NCBI GenBank assembly: GCA_003156805.1
Contig: PMHV01000013.1
Span: forward strand, 45,897-109,896
Source: Acidobacteriaceae bacterium
GTDB taxonomy: Bacteria; Acidobacteriota; Terriglobia; Terriglobales; Acidobacteriaceae
Direction: 5' to 3'
DNA length: 64,000 bases
Position 1 is the stretch's first letter, and each line of letters opens with the position of its first letter. Positions 26,788 through 35,612 of the stretch are shown one piece after another. The notes below the pieces were generated by a model that saw only the letters and a program-made list of their open reading frames with translations, did not search any database and was not told the DNA's origin. The position numbers were made by a program, and so were the translations under genes.

Positions 26788-29700
26788 ATGCGATCCTGGA
26801 AGCTCCTTTTTCCGCTTCTTGCCTCAACGCTGTGCTTTGCCGTCCAACCCGACCGCATCGCCGGCCCCATCGATTCCAGCCAGATGGTGACTCTGCCGGG
26901 TCACGTTCATCGCAATGTGAAGCCGCAGTACGACCTGGGGTCGGCAGATGGATCATTGCAGCTCAGCTCGGTGACGCTGCTCACGCTGCCCACGTCCAGC
27001 CAGCAAAAAGCGTTGGCCCAGCTTGTCTCTGAGCAACAGGACCGGAAATCGCCCAACTTCCATAAATGGCTCACGCCCGAGCAGTATGCCAGCCGTTTCG
27101 GCCTGAGCCAGAATGACGTTGCGAAGATCTCGACGTGGCTGGAATCGCAGGGACTTAGCGTCGTCAGCGTGGCACGGGGGGGCAATTGGATTGTCTTCAG
27201 CGGAACGGCGAGCCAGGTGGGGAGCGCTTTCCGAACCGAACTCCACCATTACATTGTGAATGGCGAGATGCACATCGCCAACGCCACGATGCCCTCGATT
27301 CCCGCTGCGCTGTCCGGCATCGTCGTGGGCATCCGCGGGCTGGATGACTTCCATCCGAAACCGATGAACGTCAAAAAAGCCGCACCCCAAGTTCAAAGCG
27401 CTCACCCCAATTACTACGACAACAACTACCAAACTCCGGATTTTGTCGCGCCCGGCGACATCGCCGCCATCTACGATCTCACGCCTCTTTACGCAGGCGG
27501 ATTCGATGGTACCGGGCAGAAGCTGGCGGTCGTGGGCCAGACTGACGTTTACCTGGCCGACCTCAATGACTTCCGCAGCGGCTTCGGGCTGACGCCGATC
27601 AGCGGCTGCACCACAAACGGCAGCGGCGTGATCACCGCCTGCAACTCGAGCAATTTCCAGTATGTGCTGGACGGCGCCGACCCTGGAGTAGCTGCGCCTT
27701 CCACGAGCTTCCTGACCGAGGCGGATCTTGACATCGAATGGTCGGGCGCGACTGCCCGCGGCGCGCAGATCATCTACGTCAATTCGACGGACGCGTTTAC
27801 GTCTTACTACTACGCAATCGACAACAATCTTGCGCCCGTGATCAGTGTGAGCTACGGCGAATGCGAGTTTGACGACAACAACCTTGACGCCGATGAAGGC
27901 GAACTGAAGACAGCCGAGACGATGGGCATCACGTTCATGAACTCTTCCGGCGACAGCGGTGTTGCCGAGTGCGACGGCTCAGAAACTGGCGCGGCGAATA
28001 ATCTTGCGGTGCTGGGGCTGTCGGTCAGCTATCCGGCCAGCAGCCCGGAAGTGACGGGAGTGGGCGGCACTGCGGTTAACTTCCAGACCGGCTTCAGCGG
28101 CACATACTGGGGCACAACCAACGGCACCGATGGAGGCACCGCCACCGGCTACGTCCCCGAAACTTCGTGGAACGACGACGTGGAAATAGCGGCTGCCTAT
28201 GGCGGCACGGTGCTCTCGATACAGGAGAGCTATGCCATCGTGGCCAGCGGCGGCGGCCCCAGCAATTGCTCGGTACAGACTGCCGATTTTTCAAGCTGCG
28301 TTTCCGGCTTCCCTCAGCCCTCCTGGCAGACGATAACGATCCCCCGCCAGGCCAGCGCCCGCTTTTCGCCTGACGTTTCTCTTCTGGCGTCGCCAAACTT
28401 CCCTGGCTACATATACTGCACGCCCGTGGAAGAGCTGTCCACCGTTAGTCCCTATGACACCGAGACCACCAGTAGCTGTGCCAGCGGGATAGCGGCCGCC
28501 GTGAACGGCGTTCCCGTCGGCGACCCAACCACAGTGTCGCCCTCGGTCGTGGGCGGCACATCCGCTTCTTCGCCCGTCTTCGCCGGCATCGTCGCCGTGC
28601 TTAATCAGTACCTCGGTGGCAACGGCCCCGTGGGCTTTATCAATCCGACGCTTTACACTCTTGCCGCGAATACAGCGAATGGAGCGTTCCACCAGGTCAC
28701 CAGCGGTGACAACGTCGTGTACTGCGCGGGCGACACGCCCGCAGCCCCTTGGCCGGTGGCACTTCAGTGCCCAGGAGCCACGGGCAGTATTGGATCCTTT
28801 GGATACCAAGCCTCGAACGCTGATACCACCACCGGCTACAACCTGGTCACCGGTCTCGGCTCCGTGGATGCCAACAATCTGGCCATCGCCTGGGCCGCGA
28901 CGCTCAGCGGCTTCACGCTGGCGCCTAGCCCCGGGTCGGTCACTGCGGTTGCCGGGAACAACAGCGCACCCACCACCATTACGATCACGCCGCAGAGCGG
29001 CTTTACCGGGACGGTCACTTTCAGTTGTGTTGCTTCTACTTTGCCCGCGGGAGCGACTTGCAGCTTCAGCTCCACTAGTTCAACTACTTCCACCCTTATC
29101 ATCCAGACGACAGCCGATATGGCAGCCACCACGGCCCCGGTCGCGGTCACGGTCACAGGCACCTCCGGAGCCGTCAAGGAAACAACCACAGTCAACCTGA
29201 CGGTGACCGCAACTACGGAGAGTTTCACCCTTACGCCCAGCGCCACCAGCCTGAGTATCAATCCAGGTGGGACCGGCACTGTGACGCTCACCGTGGTCGG
29301 CGCCAACGGATTCACGGTCAACAACAGCGGTACCACCACGACGGTTCTGCCGCTTACCTACAGTTGCACGGGGAATCCGACGGAATCGACGTGCCAGTTC
29401 AGCCCAGGCTCGAACAGTACCCCCACCAGCGCGACCAGCGTAGTTCTGAGCATTCTGACCACGCCGGCCAGCGGAGAACTGAGGCCGCCGCTGGGCCGCA
29501 CCCGCCGCTTCCTTTATGCCGCGTTGCTTCCCGGTTTGTTCGGATTGGTGTTGCTTGGCGGATCGCGCAAGCGCGCAGCCCGCGGCGCCCGGCTGCTCGG
29601 CCTGATCCTGATGCTGGGCTTCTCCACGCTGTGGCTGGGCGCTTGCGGTGGGAGTAGCAGCAGCGGGAGCGGCGGCGGCGGCGGTAATTCGGGCACACCT

Positions 29701-29790
29701 GCGGGGACTTACACCGTGGTGGTCAATGCCACGACCGGAGGCACCAGCCCCGTCACAAGCTCCGTCAGCATTCCCTTGACTGTCAACTGA
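26788..29790 (+). CDS. S53 sedolisin-type peptidase with Ig-like repeats and membrane tail
   Basis: Secreted acid serine-carboxyl peptidase. After the signal peptide comes an activation prodomain (about 30-190; FHKWLTPEQYASRFG). The catalytic domain follows (about 215-700), with Glu/Asp in TEADLDIEW, the oxyanion Asp in NSSGDSGVAEC and the nucleophile in GGTSASSP. Two Ig-like domains, two hydrophobic helices with a Lys/Arg-rich loop (SRKRAARGARLL), then GACGGSSSSGSGGGGG and a short beta tail end the protein. ATG 26788 follows CGGAG; the frame opens at GTG 26782. Likely a surface-anchored proteinase. Confidence 0.88.
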   Translation: MRSWKLLFPLLASTLCFAVQPDRIAGPIDSSQMVTLPGHVHRNVKPQYDLGSADGSLQLSSVTLLTLPTSSQQKALAQLVSEQQDRKSPNFHKWLTPEQYASRFGLSQNDVAKISTWLESQGLSVVSVARGGNWIVFSGTASQVGSAFRTELHHYIVNGEMHIANATMPSIPAALSGIVVGIRGLDDFHPKPMNVKKAAPQVQSAHPNYYDNNYQTPDFVAPGDIAAIYDLTPLYAGGFDGTGQKLAVVGQTDVYLADLNDFRSGFGLTPISGCTTNGSGVITACNSSNFQYVLDGADPGVAAPSTSFLTEADLDIEWSGATARGAQIIYVNSTDAFTSYYYAIDNNLAPVISVSYGECEFDDNNLDADEGELKTAETMGITFMNSSGDSGVAECDGSETGAANNLAVLGLSVSYPASSPEVTGVGGTAVNFQTGFSGTYWGTTNGTDGGTATGYVPETSWNDDVEIAAAYGGTVLSIQESYAIVASGGGPSNCSVQTADFSSCVSGFPQPSWQTITIPRQASARFSPDVSLLASPNFPGYIYCTPVEELSTVSPYDTETTSSCASGIAAAVNGVPVGDPTTVSPSVVGGTSASSPVFAGIVAVLNQYLGGNGPVGFINPTLYTLAANTANGAFHQVTSGDNVVYCAGDTPAAPWPVALQCPGATGSIGSFGYQASNADTTTGYNLVTGLGSVDANNLAIAWAATLSGFTLAPSPGSVTAVAGNNSAPTTITITPQSGFTGTVTFSCVASTLPAGATCSFSSTSSTTSTLIIQTTADMAATTAPVAVTVTGTSGAVKETTTVNLTVTATTESFTLTPSATSLSINPGGTGTVTLTVVGANGFTVNNSGTTTTVLPLTYSCTGNPTESTCQFSPGSNSTPTSATSVVLSILTTPASGELRPPLGRTRRFLYAALLPGLFGLVLLGGSRKRAARGARLLGLILMLGFSTLWLGACGGSSSSGSGGGGGNSGTPAGTYTVVVNATTGGTSPVTSSVSIPLTVN

Positions 29791-29818
29791 TGACTGTCAG
29801 CTGATGACCGTCAGCTGA
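29777..29818. repeat. 14-bp triplicate at the end of the peptidase gene
   Basis: Three adjacent units TGACTGTCAACTGA, TGACTGTCAGCTGA and TGACCGTCAGCTGA. The first contains the stop codon of the peptidase gene. Confidence 0.8.
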
Positions 29819-29852
29819 TAAGACGCAGGCCCAACTGTTGCGCAGTTTCTCC

Positions 29853-29876
29853 GGCGCTCCGCATTCGCGGAGCGCC
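29853..29876 (+). terminator. probable terminator of the S53 peptidase gene
   Basis: Perfect ten-base stem GGCGCTCCGC-ATTC-GCGGAGCGCC followed by ACTTGCTTTT. It is 62 bp after the stop codon. The T-run is short and interrupted. Confidence 0.55.
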
Positions 29877-30006
29877 ACTTGCTTTTCCAGCTACAATGCT
29901 TGGTGCGCCTGAGAAGCTTCAGTCTAGTCCCTGAGTCGAGGTTCGCGGTCCGGGTCCGAGATCCGCATTTACAACAACTTCTTTCCAGAATGGTAACGGA
30001 GGTTTT

Positions 30007-30624
30007 ATGAGATTCCGGGTTCGTTCCGCTTCGTTTTTGGTCCGGTGCTTTGGGGCCGCTTGCCTCGGGGTGATGTGCTGCGCGCTGCTGGCGGCCGCGC
30101 CGGAGGCGAAGTCTCCCACGCCGCAATACGACGCCAAAGGCAACCTGCTGCTTCCTGCCGATTACCGCGATTGGGAGTTTCTCTCCGCCGGTTACGGCAT
30201 GAACTATAGTCCCGGCCCCGGCAGCCACGAAATGTTTACCAACGTTTTCGTGCAGCGCTGGGCCTACCAGAAATTTCTTAACTCCGGCAAGTGGCCCGAC
30301 CAGAGCATGTTTGTGATCGACCAGCGTGACGCGCAGAGCAAAGGCTCCATTAACAAGACCGGCCATTTTCAGACCGACCTGATGGGCCTGGTCGTCGAAA
30401 CCAAGGATTCCGCCCATAACCCGGAGCAATGGGCGTATTACGCTTTCGGGTCCGATGACAAAACCGCAGAGGCCATGCCCAAAGGAAATCCATGTTTCGC
30501 TTGCCACGATGCGCACGCTGCGGTCGAGCACACCTTTGTGCAGTTCTATCCCACGCTGAAGCCGGTGGCGAAGAAATTCGGCACGTATGACGAAAAGCGG
30601 GAACAAGTGTCGGACGCCAAGTGA
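30007..30624 (+). CDS. cytochrome P460 family protein
   Basis: 205 residues with a signal peptide (cleavage near LLAAAPEA) and one haem c motif CFACH at 163-167. The fold segment ADYRDWEFLSAGYGMNYSP matches the cytochrome P460 family, which contains periplasmic monohaem proteins that oxidise small nitrogen compounds or transfer electrons. The usual cross-linking Lys cannot be assigned from sequence alone. GGAGG precedes ATG by six bases. No other nitrogen-oxidation gene is nearby, so its substrate is unknown. Confidence 0.85.
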   Translation: MRFRVRSASFLVRCFGAACLGVMCCALLAAAPEAKSPTPQYDAKGNLLLPADYRDWEFLSAGYGMNYSPGPGSHEMFTNVFVQRWAYQKFLNSGKWPDQSMFVIDQRDAQSKGSINKTGHFQTDLMGLVVETKDSAHNPEQWAYYAFGSDDKTAEAMPKGNPCFACHDAHAAVEHTFVQFYPTLKPVAKKFGTYDEKREQVSDAK

Positions 30625-31128
30625 TGCGAAGTTTCCGGCAGCATCCGAGGACTTCGGCCGGAGAGCGGCCGGTCTGCCCGCCGGAGGCTCCGACAGCCCA
30701 TGTCCTCCTGTGCAAGACTGCGAGTTACTTCCCCCTTGCGCGCCCGGCCTGGGACGAGTACCATTACCTTGTTCTCATTGGCCTCGTTCCCGCGCAGGCC
30801 TTCCGCGCCCCAGCGGTTCCCGGCGGCGCGTCGGACCCGATAACGGAAAACCGATACGTAGAGATTTAAGATTCTCGTTTACGAGTAAGTTCGCTTCAGC
30901 AGTTCACGATTCGCTCGCGAGTGCATCTTCAGCCGCAGCCCGCTAATCCGCATGTGTCGCATTGCCATGAACTGGCCGCGCCTTCACGAAATGTGCCACG
31001 TTGCTCATGCATGCTCGCTGGTTCAAGAAGGCTGGCTCAAGAAACGCCAGTGAAGCGGAATTCCCGGCTGGGCGAACCGGAGATTTTTTTGATGCTTGCA
31101 CAAGATTGCACAGCAGCTTGAGAGGACT
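30625..31128. other. intergenic region without recognised gene
   Basis: No coding region with family resemblance. A frame at 30621-30869 overlaps the P460 stop but has neither coding character nor a separate ribosome binding site. The region should carry the promoter of the receiver-like gene at 31129. Confidence 0.6.
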
Positions 31129-31797
31129 ATGAACGCAGGACCAGGAAGACCCTCCAATGGTGGAGGAAGAAGCAGCAGAAGGCGGCGCGGACGCCGTCCC
31201 CAAAATCAACGCGGGCAGCGTCCCGGCCAGGGCCAGTCGCGCCACAATCAGGACGGCATTTACACCGCGCCCATGGACCACAGCTATCGCGCCGCGATGA
31301 ACGGCAATGGCCATAAGCCCGGCCGGCAGCGGCCCGGTTTCGCCACCACGTTCGCCCAGCCCGATCCCGAACCCCTGCCCGCGCAGCAGGAGGACTCCAA
31401 CTCCCGTATTTTTGCCTTTGTCGACGACCTGTTTTTCGCCGCCAAGATTCAGGAAACGGCGCGCAAGCTCAACGTGAAAGTCGAGTTCGTCAAGAGCGAC
31501 AAAGATCTCGGCGAGCGCATGCAGCAGAACGGCGAGGAAAAGCCTTCGCTGATCATTTTCGACCTTAACCACGCCAGCGCCAAACCCCTGACGCTGATCC
31601 CCAAGTTGAAGAGCAAGCTGAAGAAGGGAACTTCGATCATCGGCTTCCTCTCGCACGTGCAGGGTGACCTGAAGCAGAAGGCGCATGAAGTGGGCTGCGA
31701 CATGGTATTGCCGCGCTCGGCGTTCTCGCAAAATCTGCCGCAATTGCTGCGCCGCCACGGCGCTCCAGAAGCGGAAGAAAATCCCACGGTCCAGTAA
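31129..31797 (+). CDS. degenerate receiver-domain protein with Arg/Gly-rich N-terminus
   Basis: ATG at 31129 follows AGAGG; an upstream TTG is weaker. The first 85 residues are Gly/Arg/Gln-rich (GRPSNGGGRSSRRRRGRRP), as in RNA- or DNA-binding tails. Residues of about 90-215 look like a CheY-type receiver: VDD at the acidic pocket, LIIFDLN at the phosphorylation strand, FLSH at the switch position. The expected Lys-Pro is LPRS, so phosphotransfer is uncertain. No kinase is adjacent. Possibly a phosphorylation-independent regulator. Confidence 0.65.
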   Translation: MNAGPGRPSNGGGRSSRRRRGRRPQNQRGQRPGQGQSRHNQDGIYTAPMDHSYRAAMNGNGHKPGRQRPGFATTFAQPDPEPLPAQQEDSNSRIFAFVDDLFFAAKIQETARKLNVKVEFVKSDKDLGERMQQNGEEKPSLIIFDLNHASAKPLTLIPKLKSKLKKGTSIIGFLSHVQGDLKQKAHEVGCDMVLPRSAFSQNLPQLLRRHGAPEAEENPTVQ

Positions 31798-31863
31798 GGC
31801 GAGAGTCGGGGACCGCGAATTCTTTCTTCTTCAAGGGTAGGTTGTTACCCGTTCACAGGCTGC

Positions 31864-32193
31864 TTAGCGGACGAACATCTCCACCAGTACGCTGGAAACT
31901 TCCATCGCCGTCCTAGTCGAGACCATGCCGAGCTTGCGCACCAGACGCTGGCGATCCACGGCTCGCAATTGATCCAGGGCAACCTGACCCGTCTTCTTTC
32001 GGAAGGTGAGGTTCACGCGCGTGGGATAGCTGCGCAGCGCAGTGGTCATGGGAGCTACGACTACCGTCTGCAACGGCTCGTTCATATCGTCAGGCGAGAT
32101 CACGAGGCAAGGGCGGGTTTTCTTGATCTCCGATCCCTTCGACGGGTCGAGGGCGATGAGCCAGACCTCGTCCCGCCGGGGACAGCTCACCAT
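31864..32193 (-). CDS. mazF: MazF/PemK family endoribonuclease toxin
   Basis: 109 residues. The PemK-like core has RRDEVWLIALDPSKGSEIKKTRPCLVIS, TVVVAPMTT, VALDQLRAVDRQRL and a C-terminal helix, all standard for MazF mRNA interferases. The catalytic Arg (KKTRPCLV) and the TT of APMTT are present, so it looks active. The start overlaps the antitoxin stop (ATGGTGA), giving translational coupling. A longer frame exists upstream but is the antitoxin region in another frame. Confidence 0.93.
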   Translation of the reverse strand: MVSCPRRDEVWLIALDPSKGSEIKKTRPCLVISPDDMNEPLQTVVVAPMTTALRSYPTRVNLTFRKKTGQVALDQLRAVDRQRLVRKLGMVSTRTAMEVSSVLVEMFVR

Positions 32194-32435
32194 TTCCAGT
32201 CCTCGCCATCGAAATCGTTCGGCGATACCGTACCAAGCAGCATCTCCCGCACTGCCGGATGTGCTGCCGCGAAGGTCTGCCTCCAGCCGTGGCGGGGCGC
32301 GCGATGAGGTGCAATGACAAGACCCTCGGGAGTCACGCGGAGTTCCACCACGTCTCCCAGGCCACACTGCGCGATGAGTGGTTTGGGGATGCGGATACCG
32401 CGAGAGTTGCCGATGCGGGTGAGTTCCAGTCGCAT
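32187..32435 (-). CDS. mazE: MazE family antitoxin (AbrB-type)
   Basis: 82 residues. The N-terminal swapped-hairpin DNA-binding domain has RIGNSRGIRIPKPLIAQCGLGDVVELRVTPEGLVI, and the C-terminus DFDGEDWKW is acidic, as needed to neutralise MazF. It precedes mazF and overlaps it. A palindrome just upstream of the start is a likely autoregulatory operator. Confidence 0.92.
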   Translation of the reverse strand: MRLELTRIGNSRGIRIPKPLIAQCGLGDVVELRVTPEGLVIAPHRAPRHGWRQTFAAAHPAVREMLLGTVSPNDFDGEDWKW

Positions 32436-32449
32436 TCCGATCTCTTCAG

Positions 32450-32466
32450 TAATTACATTGTAATTA
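32450..32466. promoter_or_regulatory. mazEF operator palindrome
   Basis: Perfect inverted repeat TAATTACA-T-TGTAATTA, ending 15 bp before the mazE start. AT-rich palindromes at this place are typical binding sites of MazE/MazEF autorepression. Confidence 0.6.
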
Positions 32467-32550
32467 CATACGAAAGCCCGTGTCAAGCCAGGGCTGAGAA
32501 TCAACAGCTGGCAAATAAAGCCTGGCAAATAAGAACTGAGGTCTAACTCT

Positions 32551-32904
32551 CTACCCAGGCGGCCAGGCCAGCGGGCGTCCCCCGAGCAGATGCACATGCA
32601 GATGGAAGACAGATTGTCCTGCGCCCGGTCCAACGTTGAGGACGGTCCGGTAGCCCTGCTCGATGTTGCGCTGGCGGGCGATCTGCGCGGCGGCCAGATG
32701 GCAGCGGCCGATCAGTTCGGCATCTTCGGCTTGGGCTTCCTTCAATCCAGCGAAATGTTTCTTGGGCACGATCAGCACGTGCGTGGGCGTCTGCGGATTG
32801 ATGTCTTCGAAGGCGAAGACGTGCTCGTCCTCGTGAACTTTCTTCGCGGGAATCTCGCCGCGGATGATGCGGCAGAAGAGGCAGTCGCTTCTGGGGTCGG
32901 TCAT
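32551..32904 (-). CDS. HIT family nucleotide hydrolase
   Basis: 117 residues with the histidine triad HLHVHLLGG at 101-109 and the N-terminal DCLFCRIIRGEIPA motif of the HINT branch. Such proteins hydrolyse nucleoside phosphoramidates (AMP-lysine type). The CxxC at 8-11 could bind zinc together with a His. Ordinary length, solitary housekeeping gene. Confidence 0.93.
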   Translation of the reverse strand: MTDPRSDCLFCRIIRGEIPAKKVHEDEHVFAFEDINPQTPTHVLIVPKKHFAGLKEAQAEDAELIGRCHLAAAQIARQRNIEQGYRTVLNVGPGAGQSVFHLHVHLLGGRPLAWPPG

Positions 32905-32979
32905 CTCTCGGTCACCCTGGCGGACACGATAACACTTGTGCAGAGGGATTGTCAGTAACGGCCGCCGGACCCCATGAAT

Positions 32980-33075
32980 TCACCACGGAGTCACGGAGCC
33001 ATGGAGAAAAAGAACAAAGAGACGGAGAACAACTAGATTGTTGGCTTCCTCCGTGACTCTGTGACTCCGTGGTGA
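32980..33075. repeat. inverted-repeat element of the ACGGAG type
   Basis: Left end TCACCACGGAGTCACGGAG (32980-32998) and right end (33049-33075) form an inverted repeat of about 19-27 bases around a roughly 50-bp centre. A degraded related sequence occurs around 35365-35390. Noncoding. Confidence 0.7.
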
Positions 33076-33092
33076 CAGGCTGACAACGGCGG

Positions 33093-33932
33093 CTAGTCCA
33101 GCCGCACCACGAACACCGCGCCCTTTGTCGTTTCGGTTTCGGCGGCGAGTTCCTCGGCGCGCTGGCGGTCGTCGTGGAGTACGCGCACCCGCACCCACCA
33201 ATCGCCCGCGGGACTCGAAAAGCGCAGCACTTTCGCGGTGTGATAGCGGCGCGTAAGATGGTCGGCGAGTTGTGTAGCCGCATCTTCGTCGGGGAAGCCG
33301 CCGATCTGTACCGCCCAGCGGCCACCGGTCTCGATCGAGGCCGGAGTTTGCATCACTTCCACTTTCACTTTGGCGACGCCGGGCTGCACCACGTCTACCT
33401 TGTGCGCGGCCGCAAGGGAAAGATCGAGAACGCGGCCGGGGATGAACGGGCCGCGGTCGGTGATGCGCACCAGTGCGGAGTGACCGGTCTGCACATTGGT
33501 GACGCGAACGATCGAGCCCAGCGGGAGGGTGCGGTGCGCCGCCGTCATCGCGTTCATGTTGTAGACCTCACCGTTCGATCCGCGGCGATTGTGATAAGGC
33601 GGGCCGTACCAGCTGGCCAGGCCGGTTTCGGTGGCCAGCGGTTTTGCGCTGGCAGGAAGGGAAGGCTCGGCGAGGCCGGCGCCGTTTTCTTCTTCTGCCG
33701 AACGCGGTGCCGTGGGATGCTTCGTGGGAGGGCCCGCAGTTGTTTCTTGTGTCCTTCCATTTTGCGGTGCGGTCGCCGGGGGCTGCGCGCCGGGCGGCGG
33801 AGGCACGCTCACGCGCACCTGCTTGGGATGTCCACATGCGGAGGAGAACAACAGCGCAAGCAAAAGAATCAGAATCATCGCGAAGTGATGGACGACCGGG
33901 AAGCGGGTGAAAGTCGTGCGGCTCCAGTTCAC
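33093..33932 (-). CDS. rlpA: RlpA-like septal ring lytic transglycosylase with SPOR domain
   Basis: A signal sequence ending in LLALLFSSAC (possible lipoprotein) leads into a Pro-rich linker. The double-psi beta-barrel follows (ETGLASWYG, then TAAHRTLPLGSIVRVTN and RITDRGPFIPGRVLDLS, with the catalytic Asp in TDRGP), then a C-terminal SPOR domain (WAVQIGGFPDEDAATQLADHL). It cleaves or binds denuded peptidoglycan at the septum. GTG at 33932 overlaps the stop of the upstream gene (GTGA), which favours this start; ATG at 33878 is an alternative. Confidence 0.85.
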   Translation of the reverse strand: MNWSRTTFTRFPVVHHFAMILILLLALLFSSACGHPKQVRVSVPPPPGAQPPATAPQNGRTQETTAGPPTKHPTAPRSAEEENGAGLAEPSLPASAKPLATETGLASWYGPPYHNRRGSNGEVYNMNAMTAAHRTLPLGSIVRVTNVQTGHSALVRITDRGPFIPGRVLDLSLAAAHKVDVVQPGVAKVKVEVMQTPASIETGGRWAVQIGGFPDEDAATQLADHLTRRYHTAKVLRFSSPAGDWWVRVRVLHDDRQRAEELAAETETTKGAVFVVRLD

Positions 33933-34159
33933 TTCGGAGGAGTCGGGTGGTGCCGCTCCATATAATCGGCCAGTTCGGCCATCTTCTGTGCGGCGGTGCG
34001 CAGCGCCTTCGTAGAGTGCTGCCGCACCGCGGGCACGACCTCGTCGTTCAGGTACCTGATCAACTCGGGAATCTCTTTCTCGATCCGTTCGGCGGCTTCG
34101 GCGACAGTCTTGCTGACGCGCGCCGACGCGTCTTCCACGTTGCGGTTGAAGTCGTTCAT
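33929..34159 (-). CDS. small helical protein of unknown function
   Basis: 76 residues, strongly amphipathic and charged (NVEDASARVSKTVAEAAERIEKEIPELIRYLNDEV), with apolipoprotein- or phasin-like helices. No signal peptide. It overlaps the rlpA start by four bases, so the two are translationally coupled. Not recognised beyond that. Confidence 0.7.
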   Translation of the reverse strand: MNDFNRNVEDASARVSKTVAEAAERIEKEIPELIRYLNDEVVPAVRQHSTKALRTAAQKMAELADYMERHHPTPPK

Positions 34160-34342
34160 GGTGCTCCTCGATGCTGGTGAGCATGAAAGAACTCACGCGA
34201 ATGTTGCGGATGCCAGGCCCGAGTATTATTTCGTGTGGCGGGCGCGGGGTCAATGGCAGGGCATACGGGATAGCAATGGGGCCGGGCATCACTGCGTGAT
34301 CAGTTAGAATCGCAGCCTGCGCTGAGGTTGGCGGAGAGCGAA

Positions 34343-35392
34343 GTGAGTCTAGGGATACGGATCGATGCGGGGACGCGAGACGAACCGAAGAAGTTTCGCC
34401 GGCGGTTGCTCGCATGGTATGAACGCCACGCGCGCGATTTGCCGTGGCGTGCGAGCCGCGATCCGTATCGGGTATGGATTTCCGAAATCATGCTGCAGCA
34501 GACGCGGGTAGCGGCCGTGATCGAGCACTATCACGAGTTCCTGCGGCGGTTTCCGACAGTCGAGAAGCTGGCGGCGGCGCGCGAGGCGAGCGTGCTGGCG
34601 GCCTGGAGCGGGCTGGGATATTACCGGCGCGCGCGTATGTTGCACGCGGCGGCCAGGGTCATCATGCGCGAGCATGGCGGAGAGTTTCCAGCGAATGAGG
34701 AAGGACTGCGGGCGCTGCCTGGGATTGGCCGCTACACCGCGGCGGCGATTGCGAGCATTGCCTTCGGGGAGGTGGTTGCTGTGGTCGACGGCAACGTTGA
34801 GCGTGTGCTTCAGCGCATGTCGGGGGAACGGCTGGTTGGGGAGCAATTGTGGACGGCGGCGAATCATATGCTGGATGCGAAGCGGCCGGGAGACTTCAAT
34901 CAGGCGATGATGGAATTGGGCGCGATGGTTTGTACGCCGCGAGCGCCGGGGTGCTTGACGTGTCCCGTCGTCGAGTTGTGCGCTACTCGTGGAAGAATGA
35001 ATGTTGGGGCAAAGACCGCTCCGCAGAAGAAGCGCGAGATTGATTATTCATTGCATTGGCGCGAAGAAAATTGCAGAGGCGGCGAGGTGTTTCTCGCCCA
35101 GCGCGCGCGCAACGCATCGCTAATGGCAGGCCTGTGGGAATTGCCGGAGAACTTCGATGCTGAAAACCGCCGCAGTGCAGAGCCGTGGCTCACTCTTCGT
35201 CATTCGATCACGGTAACCGACTACACCGTGCGCGTGTGGCGCATCGCTGCATCATCGCGCTCGGACGGCAAATGGATTCCAGTGGATCGTCTGCAGCGCC
35301 TGGCGCTCACCGGCTTAGCGCGGAAAATTCTGCGCAAGGCAGGAGCGCTGGCAACTGAGAATTCACTACAGGGTCACGGTGGCACGGAGTAA
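34343..35392 (+). CDS. mutY: A/G-specific adenine glycosylase
   Basis: Removes adenine mispaired with 8-oxoguanine. The helix-hairpin-helix domain has catalytic Glu48 in WISEIMLQQTRV and Asp149 in VVDGNVERVL. The [4Fe-4S] ligands are C197-x6-C204-x2-C207-x5-C213. The C-terminal NUDIX-like lesion-recognition domain is shorter than usual (RNASLMAGLWELPENF). GTG at 34343 follows GGAG at good spacing; TTG at 34328 is the alternative. Divergent from the rlpA operon. Confidence 0.93.
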   Translation: MSLGIRIDAGTRDEPKKFRRRLLAWYERHARDLPWRASRDPYRVWISEIMLQQTRVAAVIEHYHEFLRRFPTVEKLAAAREASVLAAWSGLGYYRRARMLHAAARVIMREHGGEFPANEEGLRALPGIGRYTAAAIASIAFGEVVAVVDGNVERVLQRMSGERLVGEQLWTAANHMLDAKRPGDFNQAMMELGAMVCTPRAPGCLTCPVVELCATRGRMNVGAKTAPQKKREIDYSLHWREENCRGGEVFLAQRARNASLMAGLWELPENFDAENRRSAEPWLTLRHSITVTDYTVRVWRIAASSRSDGKWIPVDRLQRLALTGLARKILRKAGALATENSLQGHGGTE

Positions 35393-35612
35393 AGCAAGGC
35401 TTGAGAAGGCTCTCGCCGGTTGCGGATGCACAGCGCGCGATCTAGACTGCTCTTGCATGAGGCGGGGTCTTCATCAATCAATGCTCGCTCTGGCCGCCGG
35501 TAACCGCTGCTCTTCGTCTCTCTTCATCTAAAATCGAGAGCAGTGAGGCGAGGGATTTATGCGTTGGCTGCGTAGCATCCTGGAAGCGCAAAGACACATA
35601 GGAGGACGACCG

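Noticed and set aside
30621..30869. Small gene overlapping the P460 stop
   Set aside because: Arg/Pro-rich composition typical of a chance frame in GC-rich DNA; no family resemblance.
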